Shown here: positions 46,673-57,259 of the stretch, piece by piece
Layout of the letters: the number at the start of each line of letters is the position of its first letter
How positions within the stretch are numbered: position 1 is the first letter of the stretch
Source of the DNA: Isoetes taiwanensis
Lineage: Eukaryota > Streptophyta > Lycopodiopsida > Isoetales > Isoetaceae
DNA: 64,000 bases
NCBI GenBank assembly: GCA_021234155.1
Contig: JAJEKV010000177.1
Span: 186,001 to 250,000 of the forward strand
Direction: 5' to 3'
The notes under the pieces: model-generated
Databases searched by the model: none
The model's input: the letters and a program-made list of their open reading frames with translations, nothing else
What the model was told of the DNA's origin: nothing
Position numbers and translations under genes: made by a program

Positions 46673-48238
46673 GTATGGACGTCCCCTACTCATTATCACG
46701 GTGCACTCACCGTGATACAAATGAGGAGTTCTTCCCCACACCAGCTCCATGCCGTCCCCGGGGCCCTCCACATATCACCGCACTGTAACGAGTCTCGGGG
46801 GGAGAGTGAAGGTGTCATTCTACCCCGTCTCCCTCGGGGCCTACCTAGCTGCGGGCGTAAACATACATGTCGGTAGCACATACATCAACATCCCCGTGGA
46901 CCATCTCGAAGGATGGTCCCTCATATCTGCATAGACAAAGATCAGCACATCACATAGGGATCCTACCCAAGGCTCGGACTCAAAGGATGACCGGCGGCTT
47001 GGGTCTCCAGAGTTCAAGGTGCATGAATTCATGGCAATGGATTTGGCCGGGCATAAGAACATGGCATAGGGTTGTCCACTCCATCCGCCCCTCCCCGCAC
47101 ACTTTGCGAGTAGGCTGAAAAGTGTTGGGACTCGACCGTAGCCCGCCGGATGCATAGCCAAGGGGCTATTCCCCGGGTCTCATCCTCCCGGTTCCGATGG
47201 GGCGGTAGGGGATCACTCCCTCCCGAGATCTACATGCTAACTCAAGGTGACTAGAGGGCCCCTTTGCCTGTGATTCGGACCGAACCCACCGGAAAGTGTA
47301 CACCACTTCACGGTGTCGAGCCCATGCCTTACCCGCACTGGGTAAGCCATTAGACCTAGTCACAATGATCCCCTATGAGGCTTTACACACCGGGGGATCG
47401 TTTAAGAGTCGACATGAACCTCCTTTTTAGCCACCCGGCCCCTTCACCCACAACCCTGGTGTGGCTCTTGTACACAAGGCAATCTACAGGTGTGCTAGAG
47501 AGGCTACTCTAGGAGCATCAACTACAAGCTTTAGGGCCTCTACCCCCTTCCCAATACAAGGAGTTCACAGAAATACATCATCCAAATATATCACAGAAGA
47601 ACTAAAGAACTAGATCCAATCATAGAGTTAGGTTCTTTAGTTAGTGTCCGAGATCTAAGATCTAGATAACTACTATGGGCAATTTAATAGTCTAAACCTA
47701 CTGATTCTATGACTAGAAGACGGTTTAAGCTATTAAATTGACCAAATACCCCATCCTTGAGTGGCTCCTCCTGACCTGAGTTCAACCATCCTGCTGAGCT
47801 GATCGAATTCAGTGGAAACTGATGGCGCAATTCGCTTGGCAGGCAGCGTCTGGGAGGCGGTTTTGGCTCCTGGGGCAGCCAAAACTGAGCTCTAAAACCC
47901 TAAGGACGAAAAAAACTAGCAAGCTAGGGTTTTCCTACCCTAAATAGACATGGGGTTTTAGGCTAGGGTTTCCAATTACCCAATTTGGCATGTGGGATAA
48001 TTGGAAGGCCCCACTTGCCTTTAGTGGCTAGGTGGCAAAATATGCCAACATGGAAAGGTGTGTGCCCTCATTAATGTGCACATGTGCACATTAATAATAT
48101 ATGAACACTCCTAGCAAGTTGCCCCTAGGGCTACTTACCCCTATCCGCTACGCATTACCGGCCAATCGGGGTGGCGGTAATGCGACGCGGGCGATTACAA
48201 TGTACGCCCCGGAGCGTATCGTGTCTTTGAACGTCACA
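46673..48238 (-). repeat. LTR3 of the concatemer (5' LTR of inner copy 2)
   Basis: Left terminus disturbed (GTATGGACGTCCCC). Followed by the spacer TTTAC at 48239-48243 and then LTR4. Palindrome at 48070-48095. Confidence 0.9.
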
Positions 48239-48243
48239 TTTAC

Positions 48244-49807
48244 CGTGGCGTCCCCTACTCGTGATAATTTGCACTCACCGTATACAAACAGAGTTCTTCC
48301 CCACACCAGCTCCATGCCGATAGCTGGGGCCTCCACATATCACCGCACTCCGTAACGAAGTCTCGATTGGGGAGAGTGAAGGTGTCATTCTACCCCGCCT
48401 CCCTCGGGGCCTACCTAGTCATGAAGCGTAAACATACATGTCGATGAGCACATACATCAACATCCCCGTGACCATCTCGAAGGATGGTCCCTCATATCTG
48501 CATAGACAAAGATCGCCACATCACATAGGGATCCTACCCAAGGCTCGGACTCAAAGGATGACCGACGGCTTGGGTCTCCGGAAGTTCGCTGCGGCATGGA
48601 ATTCATGGCAATGGATTTGGGCTGGCATAAGAACATGGCATAGGGTTGTCCACTCCATCCGCCCCTCCCCTGTGCACACTTTGCGAGTAGGCTGAAAAGT
48701 GTTGGGACCCCTCGATCAGCTCAGCACGGGATGCATAGCCAAGGGGGCTATTCCTGGGTCTCATCCTCCCGGTTCGATGGGGCAGGTAGGGATCACTCCC
48801 TCCCCAGATCTACATGCTAACTCAAGGTGACTAGAGGGCCACCGCCTCGTGATTGAAACCCACTGGAAAGTGTACACCACTTCACGGGTGTCGAGCCCAT
48901 GCCTTACCACTTTCGGTGGTAAGCCATTAGACCTAGTCACAATGATCCCCCAGGTGGGCTTTACACACCCGGGGGATGGTTCAAGAGTCGACATGAACCT
49001 CCTTTTTAGCCAGTCGGCCCCTTCACCCACAACCCGGTGTGGCTCTTGTACAGGCCGAATCTACAAGCAGAGAGAGGCTACTCTAGGAGCATCAACTACA
49101 AGCTTTAGGGCCTCTACCCCCTTCCCAATACAAGGAGTTCACGAGAAATACATCATCCAAATATATCACGTAAGAACTAAAGAACTAGATCCAATCATAG
49201 AGTTAGGTTCTTTAGTTAGTGTCCGAGATCTAAGATCTAGATAACTACTATGGGCAATTTAATAGTCTAAACCCTCCGATTCTATGACTAGAAGACGGTT
49301 TAAGCTATTAAATTGACCAAATACCTGATCCTTGAGTGGCTCCTCCTGACCTGAGTTCAACCATCCTGCTGAGCTGATCGAATTCAGGGAAACTGATGGC
49401 GCAATTCGCTTGGGCAGCGTCTGGGAGGCGGTTTTGGCTCCTGGGGCAGCCAAAACTGAGCTCTAAAACCCTAAGGACGAAAAACTAGCAAGCTAGGGTT
49501 TTCCTACCCTAAATAGACATGGGGTTTAGGCTAGGGTTTCCAATTACCCAATTTGGCATGTGGGATAATTGGAAAGGCCCCACTTGCCTTTAGTGGCTAG
49601 GTGGCAAAATATGCCAACATGGAAAGGTGTGCCCTCATTAATGTGCACATGTGCACATTAATAATATATGAACACTCCTAGCAAGTTGCCCCCTAGGGCT
49701 ACTTACCTGGCTATCCGTTGGCGTACACGTCAATCGGGGTGGCGTGTACGCGTGACGTGGCAGTACAATGTACGTCCTGGGAGCGTATACTGTGCTGGAA
49801 CGTCACA
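48244..49807 (-). repeat. LTR4 of the concatemer
   Basis: 1564 bp. The first part is noisy; the last roughly 100 bp are clean. Spacer TTTAC at 49808-49812. No internal region follows on either side. Confidence 0.92.
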
Positions 49808-49812
49808 TTTAC

Positions 49813-51378
49813 TGTGACGTCCCCTACTCGTATACGGTGCACTCACCGTATACAAACAGGAGTTCTTCCCCCACACCAGCTCCATGCTGATACAGGGCCC
49901 TCCACATATCACTGCACCCGTAACGAGTCTCAGTGGGGAGAGTGAAGGTGTCATTCTACCCCGTCTCCCTCAGGGCCTACCTAGCTGCGGAAGCGTAAAC
50001 ATACATGTCAGTAGCACATACATCAACATCCTGTGACCATCTCGAAGGATGGTCCCCTCATATCTGCATAGACAAAGATCAGCACATCACATAGGGGATC
50101 CTACCCAAGGCTCAGACTCAAAGGATGACTGACGGCTTGGGTCTCCAGAGTTCGTTGCAGACAGAATTCATGGCAATGGATTTGGCTGGCATAAGAACAT
50201 GGCATAGGGTTGTCCACTCCATCCGCCCCTCCTGTGCACACTTTGCAGAGTAGGCTGAAAAGTGTTGGGACCTGACTGTAGCCCGCCGGATGCATAGCCG
50301 AAGGGGCTATTCCTGGGTCTCATCCTCCCAGTTCCGATGGGGCAGGTAGGGATCACTCCCTCCGGAGATCTACATGCTAACTCAAGGTGACTAGAGGGCC
50401 ACTGCCCGTATTCGACTGAACCCACTGGAAAGTGTACACCACTTCACGGGTGTCGAGCCCATGCCTTACCCGCACTCAGTGGTAAGCCATTAGACCTAGT
50501 CACAATGATCCCCTTTAGGCTTTACACACCCGGGGATCGCTTCAAGAGTCGGGGACATGAACCTCCTTTTTTAGCCGGTCGGCCCCTTCACCCACAACCC
50601 GGTGTGGCTCTTGTACAGGGCCTAATCTACAAAGTGTGCTAGAGAGGCTACTCTAGGAGCATCAACTACAAGCTTTAGGGCCTCTACCCCCTTCCCAATA
50701 CAAGGAGTTCACGTAAATACATCATCCAAATATATCACGGAAGAACTAAAGAACTAGATCCAATCATAGAGTTAGGTTCTTTTAGTTAGTGTCCTAGATC
50801 TAAGATCTAGATAACTACTATGGGCAATTTAATAGTCTAAACCTACCGATTCTATGACTAGAAGACGGTTTAAGCTATTAAATTGACCAAATACCCGATC
50901 CTTGAGTGGCTCCTCCCCGACTGAGTTCAACCATCCCTGCTGAAATGATCGAATTGTGGAAACCGATGGCGCAATTAAGCCAAGGCAAATCTGGGGAGGC
51001 GGTTTTGGCTCCCGGGCAGCCAAACCCGAGCTCTAAAACCCTAAGGACGAAAAACTAGCAAGCTAGGGTTTTCCTACCCTAAATAGACATGGGGTTTAGG
51101 CTAGGGTTTCCAATTACCCAATTTGGCATGTGGGATAATTGGAAAGGCCCCACTTGCCTTTAGTGGCTAGGTGGCAAAATATGCCAACATGGAAAGGTGT
51201 GCCCTCATTAATGTGCACATGTGCACATTAATAATATATGAACACTCCTAGCAAGTTGCCCCCTAGGGCTACTTACGGCTATCCGCTTGGCGTACACGCC
51301 AAATCGGGGTGGCGTACGCTGCGTGGCGTGGCGGTACAATGTACGCCCCGGGGCGTATATCGTCTTTGGAACGTCACA
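49813..51378 (-). repeat. LTR5 of the concatemer
   Basis: 1566 bp. The first roughly 440 bp form the cleanest stretch of any inner LTR and serve as the reference for recognising disturbed sites. The terminal hairpin GTATACGGTG...CACCGTATAC is perfect here. Spacer TTTAC at 51379-51383. Confidence 0.93.
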
Positions 51379-51383
51379 TTTAC

Positions 51384-52942
51384 TGTGACGTCCCCTACTC
51401 GTATACGGTGCACTCACCGTATACAAACAGGAGTTCTTCCCCCACACCAGCTCCATCGCGTCTGGGGCCCTCCACATATCACGCACCGTGCGAGTCTCCG
51501 ATGGGGAGAGTGAAGGTGTCATTCTACCCCGCCTCCCTCGGGGCCTACCTAGCCGCGAAGCGTAAACATACATGTCGAGAGCACATACATCAACATCCCG
51601 TGACCATCTCGAAGGATGGTCCCCTCATATCTGCATAGACAAAAGATCAAAGACACATCACATAGGGATCCTACCCAAGGCTCGGGACTCAAAGGATGAC
51701 CCGGCGGCTTGGGTCTCCGTGAGTTCAAGGCGCATGTAATTCATGGCAATGGATTTGGCTGGCATAAGAACATGGCATAGGGTTGTCCACTCCATCCGCC
51801 CCTCACATTGCACACTTTGCGAGTAGGCTGAAAAGTGTTAGGACCCCGATCAGAGCCCGCCCGGATGCATAGCCAAGGGGCTATTCCCTGGTCTCATCCT
51901 CCCGGGGCCGATGGGGCGGTAGGGATCACTCCCTCCCGAGATCTACATGCTAACTCAAGGTGACTAGAGGGCCACCGCCTGTGATTCGACCAACCCACTG
52001 GAAAGTGTACACCACTTCACGGGTGTCGAGCCCATGCCTTACCCGCACTCAGTGGTAAGCCATTAGACCTAGTCACAATGATCCCCGGTAGGCTTTACAC
52101 ACCAGGGGGATCGTTCAAGAGTCAGGACATGAACCTCCTTTTTAGCCAGCCTGGCCCCTTCACCCACAACCCGTTGTGGCTCTTGTACACAAAGGGCGAA
52201 TCTACAAGTGCTAGAGAGGCTACTCTAGGAGCATCAACTACAAGCTTTAGGGCCTCTACCCCCTTCCCAATACAAGGAGTTCACGTAAATACATCATCCA
52301 AATATATCACGTAAGAACTAAAGAACTAGATCCAATCATAGAGTTAGGTTCTTTAGTTAGTGTCCGAGATCTAAGATCTAGATAACTACTATGGGCAATT
52401 TAATAGTCTAAACCTACTGATTCTATGACTAGAAGACGGTTTAAGCTATTAAATTAACCAAATACCTGATCCTTGAGTGGCTCCCTCCTCCCTCGAAGTT
52501 CAACCATCCCGGCGAGCTGATCAATTGTGGAAACCGATGGCGCAATTGGCAGGCGGCGTCGAGGCGGTTTTTGGCTCTGGGGCAGCCAAACCGAGCTCTA
52601 AAACCCTAAGGACGAAAAACTAGCAAGCTAGGGTTTTCCTACCCTAAATAGACATGGGGTTTAGGCTAGGGTTTCCAATTACCCAATTTGGCATGTGGGA
52701 TAATTGGAAAGGCCCCACTTGCCTTTAGTGGCTAGGTGGCAAAATATGCCAACATGGAAGGTGTGCCCTCATTAATGTGCACATGTGCACATTAATAATA
52801 TATGAACACTCCTAGCAAGTTGCCCCTAGGGCTACTTACCTGGCTATCCGCTGGCGTACCGTCCAATCGGGTGGCGCGGTAATGCGTGACGTGGCGATAC
52901 AATGTACGCCCCGGGAGCGTATATCAGTCTTTGAACGTCACA
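51384..52942 (-). repeat. LTR6 of the concatemer
   Basis: 1559 bp. Clean for about 80 bp from the junction, then noisy. The spacer at 52943-52947 reads TTTAT, with the neighbouring CTG disturbed. Confidence 0.92.
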
Positions 52943-52947
52943 TTTAT

Positions 52948-54521
52948 CGTGGCGTCCCCTACTCGTATCGGTGCACTCACCGTGATACAAACAGAGTTCT
53001 TCCCCACACCAGCTCCATGCCGTCTGGCTGGGCCCTCCACATATCAATCCTGCGCACCCGTAATCCAGTCTCGATGGGGAGAGTGAAGGTGTCATTCTAC
53101 CCCGCCTCCCTCGGGGCCTACCTAGTCAAGCGGCGTAAACATACATGTCAAGAAAGCACATACATCAACATCCCGTGACCATCTCGAAGGATGGTCCCCT
53201 CATATCTGATAGACAAAGATCAGCACATCACATAGGGGATCCTACCCAAGGCTCGGACTCAAAGGATGACCGACGGCTTGGGTCTCCGAGAGTTCGCTGC
53301 GCATGCAATTCATGGCAATGGATTTGGGCGGCATAAGAACATGGCATAGGGTTGTCCACTCCATCCGCCCCTCACCCGTGCACACTTTGCGAGTAGGCTG
53401 AAAAGTGTTGGGACCTGACCAGTAGCCAGCCCGGATGCATAGCCAAGGGGCTATTCCTGGGTCTCATCCTCCCAGCCCGATGGGGCGGTAGGGATCACTC
53501 CCTCCTGAGATCTACATGCTAACTCAAGGTGACTAGAGGGCCACCGCCTCGTCATTCGACCGAACCCACCGGAAAGTGTACACCACTTCACGGTGTCGAG
53601 CCCATGCCTTACCCGCACTTTCGGTGGTAAGCCATTAGACCTAGTCACAATGATCCCGGTAGGCTTTACACACCGTGGGGATCGCTCAAGAGTCGACATG
53701 AACCTCCTTTTTAGCCGGGCCGGCCCCTTCACCCACAACCCAGGTGTGGCTCTTGTACACAGCCGAATCTACAAGCAGTGCTAGAGAGGCTACTCTAGGA
53801 GCATCAACTACAAGCTTTAGGGCCTCTACCCCTTCCCAATACAAGGAGTTCACGAAATACATCATCCAAATATATCACGGAAGAACTAAAGAACTAGATC
53901 CAATCATAGAGTTAGGTTCTTTAGTTAGTGTCCGAGATCTAAGATCTAGATAACTACTATGGGCAATTTAATAGTCTAAACCTACTTCTACTCTATGACT
54001 AGAAGACGGTTTAAGCTATTAAATTGACCAAATACCTGATCCTTGAGTGGCTCCTCCCGACCTCGAGTTCAACCATCCCACTGAGCCGATCAATTCAGGG
54101 AAACCGATGGCGCAATTAAGCTTGAAGCGTCGGGGCGGCTTTTTGGCTCTGGGGGCAGCCAAAACCCAGCTCTAAAACCCTAAGGATCTAAAAACTAGCA
54201 AGCTAGGGTTTTCCTACCCTAAATAGACATGGGGTTTAGGCTAGGGTTTCCAATTACCCAATTTGGCATGTGGGATAATTGGAAAGGCCCCACTTGCCTT
54301 TAGTGGCTAGGTGGCAAAATATGCCAACATGGAAAGGTGTGCCCTCATTAATGTGCACATGTGCACATTAATAATATATGAACACTCCTAGCAAGTTGCC
54401 CCCTAGGGCTACTTACACCGTTATCCGCTATGCATTACCGCCAATCGGGTGGCGGTAACGCTGGCGTGGCGTGGCATACAATGTACGCCCCGGGGCGTAT
54501 CTTTGTCTTTGGAACGTCACA
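52948..54521 (-). repeat. LTR7 of the concatemer (outermost 5' LTR)
   Basis: 1574 bp, ending CGTCACA followed by the target duplication AACTC. It is noisy throughout, and the sequence becomes clean immediately beyond the duplication. Confidence 0.92.
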
Positions 54522-54526
54522 AACTC
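54522..54526. repeat. 5 bp target duplication, right (AACTC)
   Basis: Right partner of 24488-24492. Confidence 0.95.
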
Positions 54527-55664
54527 TCTGAAGATGTCGTTCATGAGCCTCATGAATGTTGCTGGGGCATTTGACAACCCAAATGGCATTACTGTGAACT
54601 CGTAATGCCTATACCTGGTCCTGAATGTTGTTTTGTGGACGTCTTCTTCCTTGATCCTGATCTGACGGTACCCCGATCTCAGGTCTATCTTGGAGAATAG
54701 CTTCGCCCCTTGGAGCTGATCCACCAGGTCGTCTGATCTGGGGAGCACATACTTATTCTTGATGGTGTGCTTGTTCAGCTGCCTGTAATCTATGCACATC
54801 CTCAAGCTGCCATCCTTCTTCTTCACAAAAAGAATGGGTGCCCCAAATGGTGAGACGCTAGGTCTAATGAACCCTAGGTCAAGCAGCTCCTGCAATTGCT
54901 TCTTCAATTCGGTTAGCTCTTGTGTCGTCATTCTGTACGGAGCTTTGCTCGTCGGCTTCGTACATGGTTTGAGTGCTATCTCGCACTCAACTCCCCTGTA
55001 AGGAGGAAGCTGCTTGATCTCGTCTGGAAAGAGATCATGGAACTCCTTGATCAACTTAGCAATCTGCTTTGGCAACTTGCTGAGCACCTTATCTTCCTTG
55101 CTTTCTTCTGGCTCGGGCTCTTCTAGCTGAAGTTTGAAGATATATGCTATCCGCTCGCTCTTAATGCACTTGAACAGCTGCTTAGAAGACATACACTGCA
55201 TGATGGGAACAACTTCTTTACCTGTGATCTCTATGATTTTGTCGTTGGGCGCCGTGAGGGTCAGCTTTTGCTTCTCACAATCAATGATGGCTCCTGCTGG
55301 TCCAAGATACTCCATTCCTATGATCAAATCATACTTCCCGATGCTCATGACTTCTGCCCCCATTTGAATGTTGATTCTTGGCAAATCAATGTCGAAGTTT
55401 ATCCTCTTGCCTGCCGTGTGTCTCACTGCTCCACTTGCTAACATCACGGGTCTCGGCTTGGACTTCAACGGCTTGAGCTTCAACATCTCAACCATTCTTG
55501 GGGATGCAAAGTTGTGGGTGCTCCCCAAGTCTATCAGGACTATGAAAGACTTGGCCTTGGCCTTCCCTACTGTGGAGATTTCCTGATACTGATTTTCTGC
55601 TTGTTCTGTATCTATGGCAGCAAAAATACGACACTCACCCTGAATGAAGTCGCGTGCTTCTCCG
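54527..55664 (-). pseudogene. Protease and N-terminal reverse transcriptase of the outer pol
   Basis: Open over about 330 codons from the protease into RT. Protease: FAAIDTEQ near 55610, then [18 protein letters not shown] at the active site; the catalytic D[ST]G triad reads DLG (Asp 55531-55529, Leu 55528-55526), while inner copy 1 keeps DS. Then the flap-side stretch [20 protein letters not shown], a linker, and [62 protein letters not shown] and [20 protein letters not shown]. The frame runs to the insertion site and resumes at 24492. gag is linked upstream through a one-base frameshift at about 55665. Confidence 0.92.
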
Positions 55665-56947
55665 CCGAGTCGTCAGAAAGAGTGTCCCATCCACCCAACT
55701 CTGCTAGTGCTGCACTCATGACGAAGGGGCAGTTCGCTGTTCTGTGGCCTGGCTGGAAGCACATGAAGCAAAGCTGCTTTTCTATGCACACCTATCTCTT
55801 CTCCTTGGGCATTGCTTGCAAAAAGGACCGCATTGGTTTCGAGTAGTTTGACCCTTCCTGCTTATCCTTGAAGGACACCTGTTTCTTCTCTTGCTGCTTC
55901 CCATAATTGCCACTATAGGGAGCCTTTGCTGGACCTGGGCTAGCTGCTCTAGGGCTATAGCTTCCTGTTGCTTTGCCCTTATCCTAATAGTACTGCTGTT
56001 TCTGCCCGCTGTTATGAGGCCCCGTTCCTTGCAAGCTTACTGACTTGGATTCCGCTTCTGACACCGTCTTAGGGTTTATTGCTCTTACTAGCTTTCGGAT
56101 CTCTTCGCTCAACCCTTCTATGTATCCTTCCACTGCGTGCCTTTCGCTCAACTTGGGCACATACAATCTGAGCTTCATGAACTCCTCTGTGTACTTTTGC
56201 ACAGACCTGTTGCCCTGCTGCAATCGGTGAAACTGCTGCATCATGTGACACTTATGTTCCCGTGGTACATAATGGCGCTTGAAAGCCTTAGCAAACTTCT
56301 TGAACCTGCAACTGTCCATGTTCAATCCATGGGCCTTGGCATAGCCCTTCCACCAAATGCGAGCTGCTCCCTTAAGGTTGGCTGTTGCTACCCTACCTTT
56401 GTCCTTGTCCTTCATACTGTATGCGTTACCATATTCACTCATTTCATCTAGCCAAGCCTCTGCTTCCATGCCTGACCTGCTGTCGCCTGAGAATTGCTCA
56501 AGCTTTCTGGCCTTCCATACATTCCCCAGTGCTGAGTCAACTTTCTTCTGGTAGTCTGAGGCCTTTGTGTCCCTGTGTCTGCCGTCCCTATGGTCCTGCA
56601 CCTGTTCTTCCTCTTCCTCGGAGTCGGAGTCCGAATCTGAGCTTGTGTCGGAGGATTCCGTGCTGGGGGACCTCCTTCTCTTGCTCCTCTTCTTGTCCTT
56701 TCCCGTCTTCTGAGGTGGTGCTTCCGGCAACTGGACGTTGTGGTCTGACCCAACTCCTGCTTGTGCTGCTAAGAAGGCCTTTATCTGCTGAAGGTCCATT
56801 CTCATCTGGGACATCTCCTCCTCGGGAGGTCATTGGACCGAATTCTTCGTTCAGGTTCCTTGCTGGGTGCTGCCTAGGCGAAGTCTGTTCATCCCTATGG
56901 ACTCGCCGTTGTTGTTCAGCTGTTCCTGGACCTCTAGCTGCATACAC
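55665..56947 (-). pseudogene. gag of the outer element, with CCHC zinc knuckle
   Basis: Capsid/nucleocapsid precursor. 56814-55984 is open for 276 codons: a Ser/Lys/Arg- then Asp/Glu-rich segment, then the retrotransposon gag domain with EAWLDEMSEYGNAYSMKDKD, ARIWWKGYAKAHGLNMDSCR and HRLQQGNRSVQKYTEEFMKL. A TAG at 55984-55986 and another at 55792-55794 interrupt the frame. Beyond them the nucleocapsid zinc knuckle CFMCFQPGHRTANC (55729-55770) fits CX2CX4HX4C. Upstream, 56947 to about 56830 encodes YAARGPGTAEQQRR, joined by a one-base shift to PEEEMSQMR. No clear ATG opens the frame; a GTG is at 56947. Confidence 0.9.
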
Positions 56948-57060
56948 AAGTAGATCATGGCCTTATGGTTAGTTTTATTTGTTCTATTGCATTATATGTG
57001 TTTGCTGATATAGTTGTGGAACAAGATACATCAACAAAACATTTACAGTGCAAAAGAAAT

Positions 57061-57073
57061 TATATATTTATAC
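57061..57073 (-). promoter_or_regulatory. Possible TATA box upstream of gag
   Basis: Minus strand TATAAATATATAA, about 115 bp upstream of the gag frame, the same distance as for the two accessory genes. The stretch is generally A+T-rich, so this may be chance. Confidence 0.35.
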
Positions 57074-57259
57074 AAGAAATTTAATGCGTCCTACGATGCA
57101 TTGTTCCAGTTTTAGCATATTCTTACGGTGCAAGGACCTGTCGCGCTCTAGATATCCAATGATTCTGCTGAGATTCTCTTGTAATTCCTCTATATTCTTC
57201 AAGATTCTATGTACTAGATTTAGCATTCATGAAGATTCCCCTAGATTCTCTTAGAATTT

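Larger units (their letters stand above)
24493..54521 (-). mobile_element. 30 kb LTR-retrotransposon concatemer: 7 LTRs, 2 internal regions
   Basis: From left to right: LTR1 24493-26053, internal region 1, LTR2 35556-37124, internal region 2, LTR3 46673-48238, LTR4, LTR5, LTR6, LTR7 to 54521. Only the two outer edges carry the target duplication AACTC, so the array entered, or grew from, one integration event. All LTRs and both internal regions point the same way, minus strand. The two internal regions are near-identical and their differences concentrate at CTG/CAG trinucleotides, so base-level detail here is unreliable. The family is the same chromovirus type as the element it sits in, but a diverged subfamily. 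Confidence 0.9.

Noticed and set aside
24750-54520. Explaining the CTG/CAG differences by methylation-driven mutation or a RIP-like process
   Set aside because: The direction is wrong: those give TTG/CAA, whereas CCG/CGG and small indels are seen.
55664-55800. Programmed frameshift or stop readthrough between gag and pol
   Set aside because: Inner copy 2 reads through from gag to protease in one frame, so the outer breaks are mutations.
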